Shown piece by piece: positions 14,611 through 21,451 of a stretch of 24,764 nt of DNA; within the stretch, counting starts at the first letter, position 1; each line of letters opens with the position of its first letter. The stretch comes from a virus, in IMG/VR virus record IMGVR_UViG_3300045996_002565, positions 1 to 24,764 of that record; one strand, 5' to 3'. The notes under the pieces were generated by a model, which had not been told where the DNA came from, made no database searches, and saw nothing but the letters and a program-made list of their open reading frames with translations. The position numbers were made by a program, and so were the translations under genes.

Positions 14611-16425
14611 ATGCGTCCCTTCTTCGGCGGTGGCCCGGAAGACGTCTACCTGGTCACCGACACCGAGAACGACCTGCAGGCCGGTGGCGGTTTCCCCGCA
14701 CTGTTCTACGAGGGGGAGGAGCCGGAGGCGCCGCAGATCACCGATCTGCAGGACATCGACGGCGACCCGATCACCTTCATCCTGACCAGCGACGGAACCG
14801 ACGGGCACGCCAAGGGCCAGATCCCGATGTTCCAGGGCTCCGACGAGCTCTGGCAGATGTGGTGCTCGGTCAACGGCTCGCCGCGGTTCCTGCTGACCGG
14901 CAAGGTCGGCCCGGCCGTCGGGCAGATGCGCCAAGAGGTCGCGTCGATCCTGGCCGGCGGCGCGGGCGGTGTCCAGACCGCGCTGGCCGGCCTGACCGAC
15001 GTCGACGGCGCCGCCGTCAGCAGCGCCCCGGAGGGCGCGGCCCTGATCCGGCGGTCCGGCGGGGTGTGGTCGACCACGACCGCACCGACGAACTACCAGC
15101 TGACCGGACCGCAGGCGATCCCGCTGCCGTTCGGGGCGGCCGTCGACGGCGAGCGCCGCCGGTGGCGTGCGCAGGCGGCCGGCACGGACCGGACCGCGAC
15201 GTTCGACGCCGGGTTCCGCACCTCCGACCGGGTTCCGGCCCGGGCCATCGTCATCCCCGCCGGGCAGGTGCTGATGGCAGAGGCGGAGTATTCGTCGCTG
15301 CTGACGTCGTGGGTGCTGACCAACGCGGTCATCACCACCGGTGTCGCCGGAACGGGCCCGGCCGCCGGCCTGTCCGCCGGTGTCGACACCGCGCTGACCA
15401 CCGCGCAGACGTTCAGCCGCACCGCGACCGAGCCGGAAGGCGCGACGATCACCGCCCGCGAGTGGAAGATCCTGGCCGGGCCGCTCGGTGTCGGCATGGT
15501 CGTCGGGTCCACCGCGGCGGTCACGTGGAAGCCGGGCTCGTCGACGAACGGCTCCAACGACATCCGGAACCCCACGTTCCAGGAGATCGCCCTGCAGATG
15601 ACGTCGACGTCCGACCGCACCAGCACGACCTGGACGGCCGGTTACGCGACGATCGCGACCGACCCGGGCGCGCAGCTGGGCTACGTCGGTGGGATCGCCG
15701 GGTTCTCCTCGGCGACCGGGTCGATGCTGCAGCTGATCCAGCAGTACGCCATCGAGAAGACGTCCGGGAACACCCTGTCGTCGTACATCCCCGGCCTGCA
15801 GACGTGCGTCGACGTCGGCAAGGGCTCCGGCGCGGCGGCCGCGGCGACCGCCAACCTGGGCTCGGCGTTCCTCACGGCGTGGGCGAACGCGGCGAACACC
15901 GACGCGGTGTTCCGGAAGGTCCAGCGCGACTTCCGTAAGGCCCTCTGGTGGGACGACGCGCTCACGCAGGCGCTGGCTGACGGCGTCGGCCCGCTCGGCC
16001 TGGCCATCTACTACGACATCATGGCCCAGCACGGCCCGGGCACCGTCAACGACTCGTTCGGCGGCATCCTGTCCTACGTCCGGCAGCGCAACACCAAGCC
16101 GGCGTCCGGCGGGAACATGGCCACCTGGCTCAACGCGATCGTCGACCGGAGGAACACCATCCTCGAGGGACGCGGCGACACGGCGTCGGCGGTCAGCGGC
16201 CGGGTGGCGTACCACCGGATCCAGATCAACGGCGGCACGGTCGGCGGCGTGGCCCAGGCCGCGAACCTGAACCTGGTCGCACCGATCAAGTGGTCGAACA
16301 ACGGCAACGTCTACACCATCTCCGCCCGGCCGGACCCGGCCGCGGACTCGGTGATCGGTGAGTACGTGCTGCGCTACACCGCGACCGGAGCCGGCACCGA
16401 CGACGTCATCGTCACGGTCGCCTGA
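14611..16425 (+). CDS. Tail-tip protein with GH46 chitosanase-like domain
   Basis: The protein is 604 aa, ATG at 14611 with GGGAGG upstream. Residues 1-~100 resemble an actinophage minor-tail attachment module (DIDGDPITFILTSDGTDG, GQIPMFQGSDELWQMW). A linker and a beta region follow to ~310. Residues ~320-590 align with GH46 chitosanases recalled from memory (Streptomyces N174): QEIALQM, GYVGGIAGFSSATGSM, FRKVQRDFRKALWWDDALTQ, DGVGPLGLAIYYDIMAQHGPG, DSFGGI and NLNLVAPIKW. By that alignment the acid Glu22 becomes D335, Asp40 becomes A354, Thr45 becomes V359 and Asp57 becomes S371. It may therefore bind an aminosugar polymer rather than cut it, or use other residues. It is the last tail gene, a typical receptor-binding or depolymerase position. 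Confidence 0.8.
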   Translation: MRPFFGGGPEDVYLVTDTENDLQAGGGFPALFYEGEEPEAPQITDLQDIDGDPITFILTSDGTDGHAKGQIPMFQGSDELWQMWCSVNGSPRFLLTGKVGPAVGQMRQEVASILAGGAGGVQTALAGLTDVDGAAVSSAPEGAALIRRSGGVWSTTTAPTNYQLTGPQAIPLPFGAAVDGERRRWRAQAAGTDRTATFDAGFRTSDRVPARAIVIPAGQVLMAEAEYSSLLTSWVLTNAVITTGVAGTGPAAGLSAGVDTALTTAQTFSRTATEPEGATITAREWKILAGPLGVGMVVGSTAAVTWKPGSSTNGSNDIRNPTFQEIALQMTSTSDRTSTTWTAGYATIATDPGAQLGYVGGIAGFSSATGSMLQLIQQYAIEKTSGNTLSSYIPGLQTCVDVGKGSGAAAAATANLGSAFLTAWANAANTDAVFRKVQRDFRKALWWDDALTQALADGVGPLGLAIYYDIMAQHGPGTVNDSFGGILSYVRQRNTKPASGGNMATWLNAIVDRRNTILEGRGDTASAVSGRVAYHRIQINGGTVGGVAQAANLNLVAPIKWSNNGNVYTISARPDPAADSVIGEYVLRYTATGAGTDDVIVTVA

Positions 16426-16515
16426 CGAGAGAGGCCCCGGCCGTCCGGCCGAGGCCGCGGGTGTCTCCCGTCCCATCCCCCGCGCCTCTGCCGGCGCACT
16501 CGTGATCGGAACCAG

Positions 16516-17118
16516 ATGACCTCCATGACGACCGAAGAAAGCGACCACTGCGCCACCTGCTCCTGCCGGAGGGGCGGAACTCTGAGCTGGCGGCCCGTGG
16601 TCACGATCCTGCTGCTCATGTCCATCTGGGACACCGTGGGTCTGCTGTTCGGTGGGAACAGCTTCTACGGCAGCCCCAGCTACTCAGTCCTGCGGGACAT
16701 CGGGAACCAGGTTCGCTTGGGTGGCGACCCGCTCGGTGTCCGCGTCTACGGCATCACCCTGATGGTGATCTCCGGGGTGGTGGCGTGGGCGTTGCTGGCC
16801 CAGAGGCACCACGACGGTCGGGTGTCGAAGGCGCTGCGCCTGGCCCTGTCGGCGCTGGCCGCCTACTGGGTGGCGTGGTGCTTCGGCGTCCTCATGTCCT
16901 TCGTGACGTCCGGAGAGGTCCACGCGTGGGGCGCAATCGGCAAGCTCGCCGGCATCGCAGCGATCGCGGTGCTGGCAGCGCGTGTGCCGCCGCCGAGGGC
17001 GGCTCCGCGGCGAACAACGGGGAAGGTGAACTGTGCGGTGGATGCCCCTGTTGCTTCGACCAGGAGGTCCCGAGCAGATCGGCATAGGCCCGTTGCTGGG
17101 CCCGCTACTGGCTCCTGA
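16516..17118 (+). CDS. Four-TM membrane protein, possible holin-like
   Basis: The protein is 200 aa. ATG 16516 has only a weak upstream site; ATG 16525 is a possible alternative. A Cys-rich start (HCATCSCRRG) precedes four hydrophobic segments at about 25-45, 74-95, 106-130 and 139-157. The last ~43 residues are Arg/Pro-rich, and their final 28 codons overlap the next gene out of frame. It opens a run of membrane proteins that ends in an endolysin, so a role in lysis or membrane modification during infection is inferred. No named family is recognised. A 90-base gap separates it from the last tail gene; that gap holds only GC-rich imperfect repeats. Confidence 0.55.
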   Translation: MTSMTTEESDHCATCSCRRGGTLSWRPVVTILLLMSIWDTVGLLFGGNSFYGSPSYSVLRDIGNQVRLGGDPLGVRVYGITLMVISGVVAWALLAQRHHDGRVSKALRLALSALAAYWVAWCFGVLMSFVTSGEVHAWGAIGKLAGIAAIAVLAARVPPPRAAPRRTTGKVNCAVDAPVASTRRSRADRHRPVAGPATGS

Positions 17119-17476
17119 GCTGGTGGGCGAAGCGTCGATGTGGGACAAGCTGGCGGTGCCGATAGTCGGCACCCTCGGCATGGTCCTCGTCGGCGCGCTG
17201 ACCCTGATCGGCACGTTCCGCACCTCCGGCAGGTCTGCCCAGGTCTCCCGGGACAACCAGCTCGACGAGCGCGCTGACCGGCAGAACGAGCGTCTGACGG
17301 CTGAGGTGACCCGGTTGACGGCGGTGCTGGAGACGCGGGAGAGGGAACGCGACACGGCGATCGAGGCCCGAGACGCGGCCCGAGAGCAGCTGAACGACTA
17401 CCGGGAGCGGTACGCCGCCCTCCGCGTTCATGTCCGCAACGCCGGGTTCGACCCGGACACCATCGGCCAGCAGTAG
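17033..17476 (+). CDS. Single-TM coiled-coil membrane protein
   Basis: The protein is 147 aa. GTG 17033 has GGAAGG six bases upstream, which supports this start although it overlaps the previous gene by 86 bases; ATG 17138 (product begins MWDKLAVPIV) is the main alternative and would nearly remove the membrane-proximal leader. One TM segment spans ~41-62 (AVPIVGTLGMVLVGALTLIG). A strongly charged coiled coil follows at ~70-130 (QNERLTAEVTRLTAVLETRE). One TM plus a coiled coil is the outline of spanin-like or lysis-regulator proteins, but nothing here is diagnostic. Overlap and gene order suggest translation coupled to its neighbours. Confidence 0.55.
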   Translation: MRWMPLLLRPGGPEQIGIGPLLGPLLAPELVGEASMWDKLAVPIVGTLGMVLVGALTLIGTFRTSGRSAQVSRDNQLDERADRQNERLTAEVTRLTAVLETRERERDTAIEARDAAREQLNDYRERYAALRVHVRNAGFDPDTIGQQ

Positions 17477-17492
17477 GAGAGGCGGCCCGTCC

Positions 17493-17996
17493 GTGCCCAA
17501 ACGGAAAGACCCCGATGAGGAACAGCCCCAGTACCCCGTCCTGACCAACCAGCCGGGCGCCATGCTGATGAACCCGCAGCGGCGGATCCGGGCCGGTGTC
17601 GTCCTCCTGGCCTTGGCGATCGTTCTCGGGTCGGGGGCGGCGGCTTACACCTCCACCATGCTGGCCGGCCGTAAGACCGACCAGCACACCCACGAGCTGA
17701 TGGACGAGCTGAACCGGCGCACCGCCGAACGCCGCCGGGAAGCCGCGGTGACAGCGGCGGTCCTCGAGCAGAACCGGCGCACCTTGTGCGAGCTGATGCC
17801 GGGGGTGACACCGACCAGTGCCGAGCATCAGCAGAAGATCGTCACGCTGAGGGAGGCGTACCGGTGCGGCACCGCGAAGGACCCGCTGGTCCCGAAGGGA
17901 TGGTCGGCGCCGCCCGGGTGGCCGCCGCTGCCGCCCGGCGCCGACGGGTTCACCGCGCCGCCGACCGTGAAGCCGACGCTCGGCGGTAGTAAGTAG
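17493..17996 (+). CDS. Single-TM protein with helical and Pro-rich C-terminal region
   Basis: The protein is 167 aa from GTG 17493. AGGAGAGG at 17475-17482 overlaps the previous stop codon; an upstream ATG at 17430 would place the start inside the previous gene and is less likely. A basic, Pro-rich cytoplasmic start precedes one TM segment at ~34-56 (AGVVLLALAIVLGSGAAAYT), then a charged helix (DELNRRTAERRREAAVTAA). Two cysteines (99 and 125) could form a disulfide outside the membrane, followed by a Pro/Trp-rich end. With the preceding gene it makes a pair of bitopic coiled-coil proteins just before the holin candidate. Function is unknown; a lysis-accessory role is inferred from position only. 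Confidence 0.55.
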   Translation: MPKRKDPDEEQPQYPVLTNQPGAMLMNPQRRIRAGVVLLALAIVLGSGAAAYTSTMLAGRKTDQHTHELMDELNRRTAERRREAAVTAAVLEQNRRTLCELMPGVTPTSAEHQQKIVTLREAYRCGTAKDPLVPKGWSAPPGWPPLPPGADGFTAPPTVKPTLGGSK

Positions 17997-18013
17997 CGCC
18001 GCAGCTTCACCCG

Positions 18014-18044
18014 GCCCGGCCCCTTTCCGGGGGCCGGGCTTTTT
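18014..18044 (+). terminator. Classic rho-independent terminator
   Basis: Stem GCCCGGCCCC (18014-18023) pairs with GGGGCCGGGC (18030-18039) around a six-base loop and is followed directly by TTTTT (18040-18044). It is the most textbook-like terminator in the window. It separates the upstream membrane genes from the holin and endolysin genes. Confidence 0.9.
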
Positions 18045-18086
18045 CGTGTCCCCGACAGGGGGCCCGCCCGTAAAGGAGTCACCACC

Positions 18087-18473
18087 ATGTCCCTGATCCA
18101 GAAGTACGGCAAGGCGCTCGTGCCGGCCGCGATCGCGGTGGTCACCGCCGCGCAGGCCCCGGTCTCCGACGGCAAGATCACCGTGCAGGAGGTCATCACC
18201 TTCCTGGTCGCGGTGAACGCCGCCGTCGGTGTCTACGTCGCGCCGAACCTGACCTACAAGTACGCCAAGACCGTCGTCGGTGTCGCCAACGCCGTGCTGC
18301 TGGCCTTGGCCAGCGTCGTCATCGGCGGCATCAACGCCCACGACGTCACCGAGCTGCTGCTGGCCGGCCTGCTCGCGGTGACGTCGGTGGCCGCCCCGGC
18401 GAAGTCGACGCCGGTGATCGACGGCGAGACCGTCGGCGAGGCCCGCGACGAGCCGTACCCGCACACCAACTGA
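18087..18473 (+). CDS. Putative holin
   Basis: The protein is 128 aa, ATG at 18087 with AAAGGAG upstream. Hydrophobic segments lie at ~10-24, ~33-53, ~62-82 and ~87-104, with a short DGKITVQE loop between the first two and an acidic, soluble C-terminus. The arrangement (a Lys-containing N-terminus, a D-G-K-[IV]-T loop, then a segment ending VGVYVAPN) is typical of small actinophage holins. It lies 19 bases upstream of the endolysin gene. It would form pores in the cell membrane to release the amidase. It is the best holin candidate of the four membrane proteins here, though none has been tested. Confidence 0.7.
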   Translation: MSLIQKYGKALVPAAIAVVTAAQAPVSDGKITVQEVITFLVAVNAAVGVYVAPNLTYKYAKTVVGVANAVLLALASVVIGGINAHDVTELLLAGLLAVTSVAAPAKSTPVIDGETVGEARDEPYPHTN

Positions 18474-18492
18474 CCCCCGAGGGGAGAGCACC

Positions 18493-19395
18493 ATGCGCGT
18501 TCTCTGGCTACCGGCGGTCCTGCGGGCCGCCGGCCTGACGGTGCACGAGGTGTCCGGGTGGAGGACCCGCGGCAACGACTCGTTCGGCCCGGTCCGGGGC
18601 ATCACCTGCCACCACACCGCCGGGTCGCGGACCAGCACGGTCTCCGGTGAGATCAACACCCTGCTCCACGGGTCGAACAGTGCGCCGGCGCCGATCGCCC
18701 AGCTGTTCCTGGCCCGTAACGGCGACTGGTACGTCGTCGCGTCCGGGCTCTGCTACCACAACAAGCAGGGCTGGGCCGGCCCGAACGAGGGCTACGGCAA
18801 CGACAACCTGCTGGGCATCGAGGCGCAGCACTCCGGCGGCAGCGAGCCGTGGACCGACGAGCAGTACGGCAGCTACGTCAGGGGTGTCGCCGCCCTTGTC
18901 AAGCACGACGCGCCCGGCTGGGACGTCTCGGTGTCCCGGGTTGCCGGGCACAAGGAGCACCAGCCCGGCGCGAAGTCGGACCCGACGTTCAACATGGACA
19001 CCTTCCGCGCCCGCGTTCTGGGCCAGATCCGAGATGGAGATGACGACATGGCCACGATCACCCAGGAGGACTTCAACGCGCGGATGGACGCGTGGTGGAA
19101 CGCCCGGATGAGCCCGTCCGCCAAGGACAACCCGCAGCGTGCCGCGCTGCGGGTCGCCCCGTGGCAGCAGACCGTGGGCGCCACGGACCGGTCGACGCAC
19201 AACGTGCTGTTCGGCGACATGTACGCCCTGCTCCAGCAGGCGTCCGCCGACGACACCGACGAGGCCACGATCGCGAAGCTGGTCCTGGCCGGCCTCGGCG
19301 GCCCGGACAGCGACCCGCAGCAGCTCGCCGCGGCCCTGCGGACGGTGCTCGGCGACGCCGCGCCGGAGGTCGGCCGGATCCTCGCGTCCGCGTAA
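18493..19395 (+). CDS. Endolysin, N-acetylmuramoyl-L-alanine amidase (Amidase_2/PGRP type)
   Basis: The protein is 300 aa, ATG at 18493 after GAGGGGAGAG. Residues ~30-175 form the amidase domain: ITCHHTAGS (H40/H41 at the first zinc site), LFLARNGDWYVVASG, NLLGIEAQHSG (E110), and AGHKEHQPGAKSDP (H153, with K161 and D163 as the conserved C-terminal active-site cluster). It cleaves the bond between N-acetylmuramic acid and L-alanine in peptidoglycan. Residues ~186-300 (ATITQEDFNARMDAWWNARM, then Ala/Leu-rich helices) form a separate C-terminal region found in several actinophage lysins and probably wall-binding. A ribosome-binding site and ATG lie exactly at the domain boundary. No signal peptide is seen, so release depends on a holin. 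Confidence 0.9.
   Translation: MRVLWLPAVLRAAGLTVHEVSGWRTRGNDSFGPVRGITCHHTAGSRTSTVSGEINTLLHGSNSAPAPIAQLFLARNGDWYVVASGLCYHNKQGWAGPNEGYGNDNLLGIEAQHSGGSEPWTDEQYGSYVRGVAALVKHDAPGWDVSVSRVAGHKEHQPGAKSDPTFNMDTFRARVLGQIRDGDDDMATITQEDFNARMDAWWNARMSPSAKDNPQRAALRVAPWQQTVGATDRSTHNVLFGDMYALLQQASADDTDEATIAKLVLAGLGGPDSDPQQLAAALRTVLGDAAPEVGRILASA
19036..19050 (+). promoter_or_regulatory. Internal ribosome-binding site and start codon within the endolysin gene
   Basis: GGAGATGA begins at 19036 and an in-frame ATG lies at 19048-19050, eight bases after GGAG. Initiation here would make a 115-residue C-terminal domain without the amidase. It falls in the Asp/Gly-rich linker (GDGDDD) between the domains. Internal starts that yield free binding domains are known for some clostridial and enterococcal endolysins. 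Confidence 0.45.
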
Positions 19396-19404
19396 GCCCC
19401 TTCC

Positions 19405-19438
19405 GCTGACCGCCGGGTGCCGCGAACCCGCGGTCAGC
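19405..19438 (+). terminator. Hairpin after the endolysin gene
   Basis: GCTGACCGCCGGGT (19405-19418) pairs with ACCCGCGGTCAGC (19426-19438) with one bulged base and a seven-base loop, nine bases after the endolysin stop. There is no T-run. It probably ends rightward late transcription together with the next hairpin. Confidence 0.6.
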
Positions 19439-19439
19439 A

Positions 19440-19478
19440 TGATGGCCCGGCCGGACACCTCCCCCGGCCGGGCCATCA
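19440..19478. terminator. Bidirectional hairpin at the convergent junction
   Basis: A perfect 15-bp stem, TGATGGCCCGGCCGG (19440-19454) with its complement at 19464-19478, encloses the loop ACACCTCCC. It lies between the + strand endolysin gene and the - strand zinc-ribbon gene, whose stop codon is only nine bases away. It can therefore serve transcription from both sides. Confidence 0.7.
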
Positions 19479-19486
19479 CCCCTTAC

Positions 19487-19738
19487 TCAGAACGGTCGCT
19501 CGTCCCACGCAGGGACGCGCTTGCCCTTCGCGATCGCCTTCTCGCGGCGCCGCTCCAGGGCGGCCTGGTGGCGGATGCCCCACAGCAGCTGGAGCGGCTC
19601 CCGGCGGATCTGACGCGGCGACGGCCGGCACCACCGGCAGCGGGTGCCCTCCCAGGTGTAGCCGTTGTCGTTGCAGTTGAAGCAGTCCGGCTCCTGCTGG
19701 CCCTCGTAGTCGTCGTACGGGTCGTCGTCGTAGCTCAC
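19487..19738 (-). CDS. Small zinc-ribbon protein
   Basis: The protein is 83 aa. The GTG at 19738 overlaps the TGA of the upstream gene (GTGA), and GGAGG lies just one base before it, so it depends on coupled translation. An acidic start (SYDDDPYDDYEGQQEPD) is followed by C19-x2-C22 and C34-x2-C37 (CFNCNDNGYTWEGTRCRWC), a four-cysteine zinc-binding knuckle. A basic C-terminus (RREPLQLLWGIRHQAALERR) suggests nucleic-acid or protein contact. It is the last gene of the leftward operon. No family is recognised; the open frame extends further upstream but overlaps the preceding gene. Confidence 0.6.
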   Translation of the reverse strand: MSYDDDPYDDYEGQQEPDCFNCNDNGYTWEGTRCRWCRPSPRQIRREPLQLLWGIRHQAALERRREKAIAKGKRVPAWDERPF

Positions 19739-20424
19739 GCCTCCGGCTCCCAGCTGTCGTCGGGGTTCAGGGGCTTCGCCATCCGCCACAACGCCATCGC
19801 CCACATCCCGGAGTTCTCGGCCAGCGCCCGCAGCCCGGAACCGTGGCTGATCGCGTGCTCGCCGGCCAACTCCCTGGCCGCGTACCCGAGGGCGTCGGAG
19901 ACGAGCTGGCCGCCGTCGTTGCGGGCCTGACCCATCTTCTGGAACAGCTCGGCGAGCCGGTCCGCGTAGTCGCCGGCCGGCCGGACGCCGCCGAAGCGGG
20001 CCCAACCCCGGACGATCTCCGCCTCCCACGACCCGGGCCGGCCGTGGACCAGCTGCCGATCGCGGTCGAACAGCTTCTCGGCCGCGCCAGCGAGGGCGTA
20101 CGCCACCAGGTTGCCGACCTCGAGCCCGGCCAGGCGGCCGTTCACGATCACCGCGGTCATCTGCTCGCGGCGCTCCCGGGCGGCCTTGCCGTACTCGCTG
20201 GTCGTGACGTCGTAGCGCAGCGCGAACGACAGCCGTCGCACGTGCCGGTCCTCCAGCGGAATCGTGGTCTCCCGGCCGGTCGGTAGCCGCAGGACGAGCT
20301 CGGCGGCAGCGCCCGCGGCGTCGTCCGGCCAGGCCGGGCGGGTGGTTTCCATCCACGTCTGGAACAGCGCGGGCAGCGCGTCCGCGCCGCGCGGGATTCC
20401 CTGGTCGGTGGTGGGCTCGTCCAT
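19735..20424 (-). CDS. Hypothetical protein, mostly helical
   Basis: The protein is 229 aa. ATG 20424 is chosen because GGAGG lies six bases upstream; the frame is open further but overlaps the neighbouring gene with implausible Arg-rich sequence. After an acidic start (DEPTTDQGIPRGAD) comes a beta segment with AELVLRLPTGRETTIPLED. The rest is a long helical region (SEYGKAARERREQMTAVIVN, DYADRLAELFQKMGQARNDG, ALRALAEN-type helices). No catalytic or metal motif is visible and I do not recognise a family. Its stop overlaps the start of the zinc-ribbon gene, so both are likely translated together. Confidence 0.65.
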   Translation of the reverse strand: MDEPTTDQGIPRGADALPALFQTWMETTRPAWPDDAAGAAAELVLRLPTGRETTIPLEDRHVRRLSFALRYDVTTSEYGKAARERREQMTAVIVNGRLAGLEVGNLVAYALAGAAEKLFDRDRQLVHGRPGSWEAEIVRGWARFGGVRPAGDYADRLAELFQKMGQARNDGGQLVSDALGYAARELAGEHAISHGSGLRALAENSGMWAMALWRMAKPLNPDDSWEPEA

Positions 20425-20456
20425 CAGGTGCCTCCGGGGGCTTCGGGTCGGGGTTA

Positions 20457-21449
20457 TCAGATCAGGGTCTGCTGGCCGGCCACCTGCGCCAGCGGGTGGT
20501 CGTGGGTAAGCGGCTCGGTCGTGTCGGCGCCGGGGACGGCGGTGACGATCGGGTCGACCATGTCCGGCGACCACATGAACATCACGCTGTAGTCCTTGGC
20601 GGTGCCGCCGTGCTCGCGGACGACGTCGACCATGATGCGGTTCCACAGCCACCAGCCCAGGTAGGCGCCGACCGCCAGGTCCGTCTCGCAGCCCTCGCCG
20701 CCCAGCTCGTTGAAGAACTCCAGCGCGCCGGCTCCCATCGAGCCGCGACCGTCGTGCCAGTGCAGGTCGTTCCACTCCGGCCACCGGTCGAGGTAGTCGG
20801 CCAGGTGCGCACGCAGGTAGGCGACCGCGTCGAGGAACACGAACGGCGACTTGCCGTCCTTACCGAGTTCGGTGCGGTAGCACTCCCCGATCATCGGCAT
20901 GTGGCCGTCGAGCGGCTTGACGTCCTCCCCGGCGTCCTTACGGGCCATGCGCCGCTCGAACGACGGACCCACAATCAGGTACATCATGTGCGGGTCGAAG
21001 CGCTCCTCGGCTTCCTGGGCGGCCGGAGCGGCGTCTTCCGCGGGCGGCTCGGCCGGGGCCTGCGGCGCCTGGCCCTCGTCGGCGCGGAAGTCCAGCGGCC
21101 ACTCGGCGAGGTAGTAGTTCGGGCCGAGGTAAGTGCCGTAGTTGACGTACACCCCGCCGGCGGACTCAGCCATGCCGGTCGCCCGGTCAACGGCAACGAT
21201 CCTCAGCGCGGCGCCCGGCCCGAAGCCCTTGATGGCCGGGTCCTTCCGTTTCGGACGCTCCCGCCACACCTGCCCGGCCGCGACGATCACGTTCGGGTCG
21301 CCGTTCGCGTACGCCGTCGTGGCGTACCGCAGCGCAGCGTCCGGCCGCATCGTCCCCTCAAGGGACATCCGGTCCGCGGCGGCCTGAATCAGCGCGGCGC
21401 GCCGGTCCGGGCCGATGATCTTGTCATGGTTCGTGATCTTGTGCACCAC
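20457..21449 (-). CDS. Hypothetical protein with GQVW-type beta domain
   Basis: The protein is 330 aa. GTG 21449 is chosen: GGAAGGGG lies eight bases upstream and the preceding gene ends two bases before; a second GTG codon follows directly at 21446. The N-terminal ~50 residues are helical (RRAALIQAAADRMSLEG). Next comes AAGQVWRERPKRK with GAALRIVAVDRATG, a pattern seen in small phage proteins with a G-Q-V-W ... R-x-(L/I)-R-V-V core. A Pro/Ala/Glu linker leads to a C-terminal ~180-residue domain (HMMYLIVGPSFERRMARK, WPEWNDLHWHDGRGSMG, YLGWWLWNRIMVDVVREHG). No function is known. The Trp/His-rich C-terminal half could bind a ligand, but nothing proves this. Confidence 0.6.
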   Translation of the reverse strand: MVHKITNHDKIIGPDRRAALIQAAADRMSLEGTMRPDAALRYATTAYANGDPNVIVAAGQVWRERPKRKDPAIKGFGPGAALRIVAVDRATGMAESAGGVYVNYGTYLGPNYYLAEWPLDFRADEGQAPQAPAEPPAEDAAPAAQEAEERFDPHMMYLIVGPSFERRMARKDAGEDVKPLDGHMPMIGECYRTELGKDGKSPFVFLDAVAYLRAHLADYLDRWPEWNDLHWHDGRGSMGAGALEFFNELGGEGCETDLAVGAYLGWWLWNRIMVDVVREHGGTAKDYSVMFMWSPDMVDPIVTAVPGADTTEPLTHDHPLAQVAGQQTLI

Positions 21450-21451
21450 GT

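Noticed and set aside
16426-16515. GC-rich imperfect repeats (GGCCCCGGCCGTCCGGCCGAGGCC) after the GH46-like gene as a terminator.
   Set aside because: The pairing is short and ambiguous because of repeated CGGCCG palindromes, and no T-run follows; not strong enough to call.
13558-16548. Open frame of nearly 1000 codons on the - strand opposite the fibre and GH46-like genes.
   Set aside because: Low-complexity Arg/Gly/Val/Asp translation typical of antisense frames; the + strand genes have clear families and start sites.
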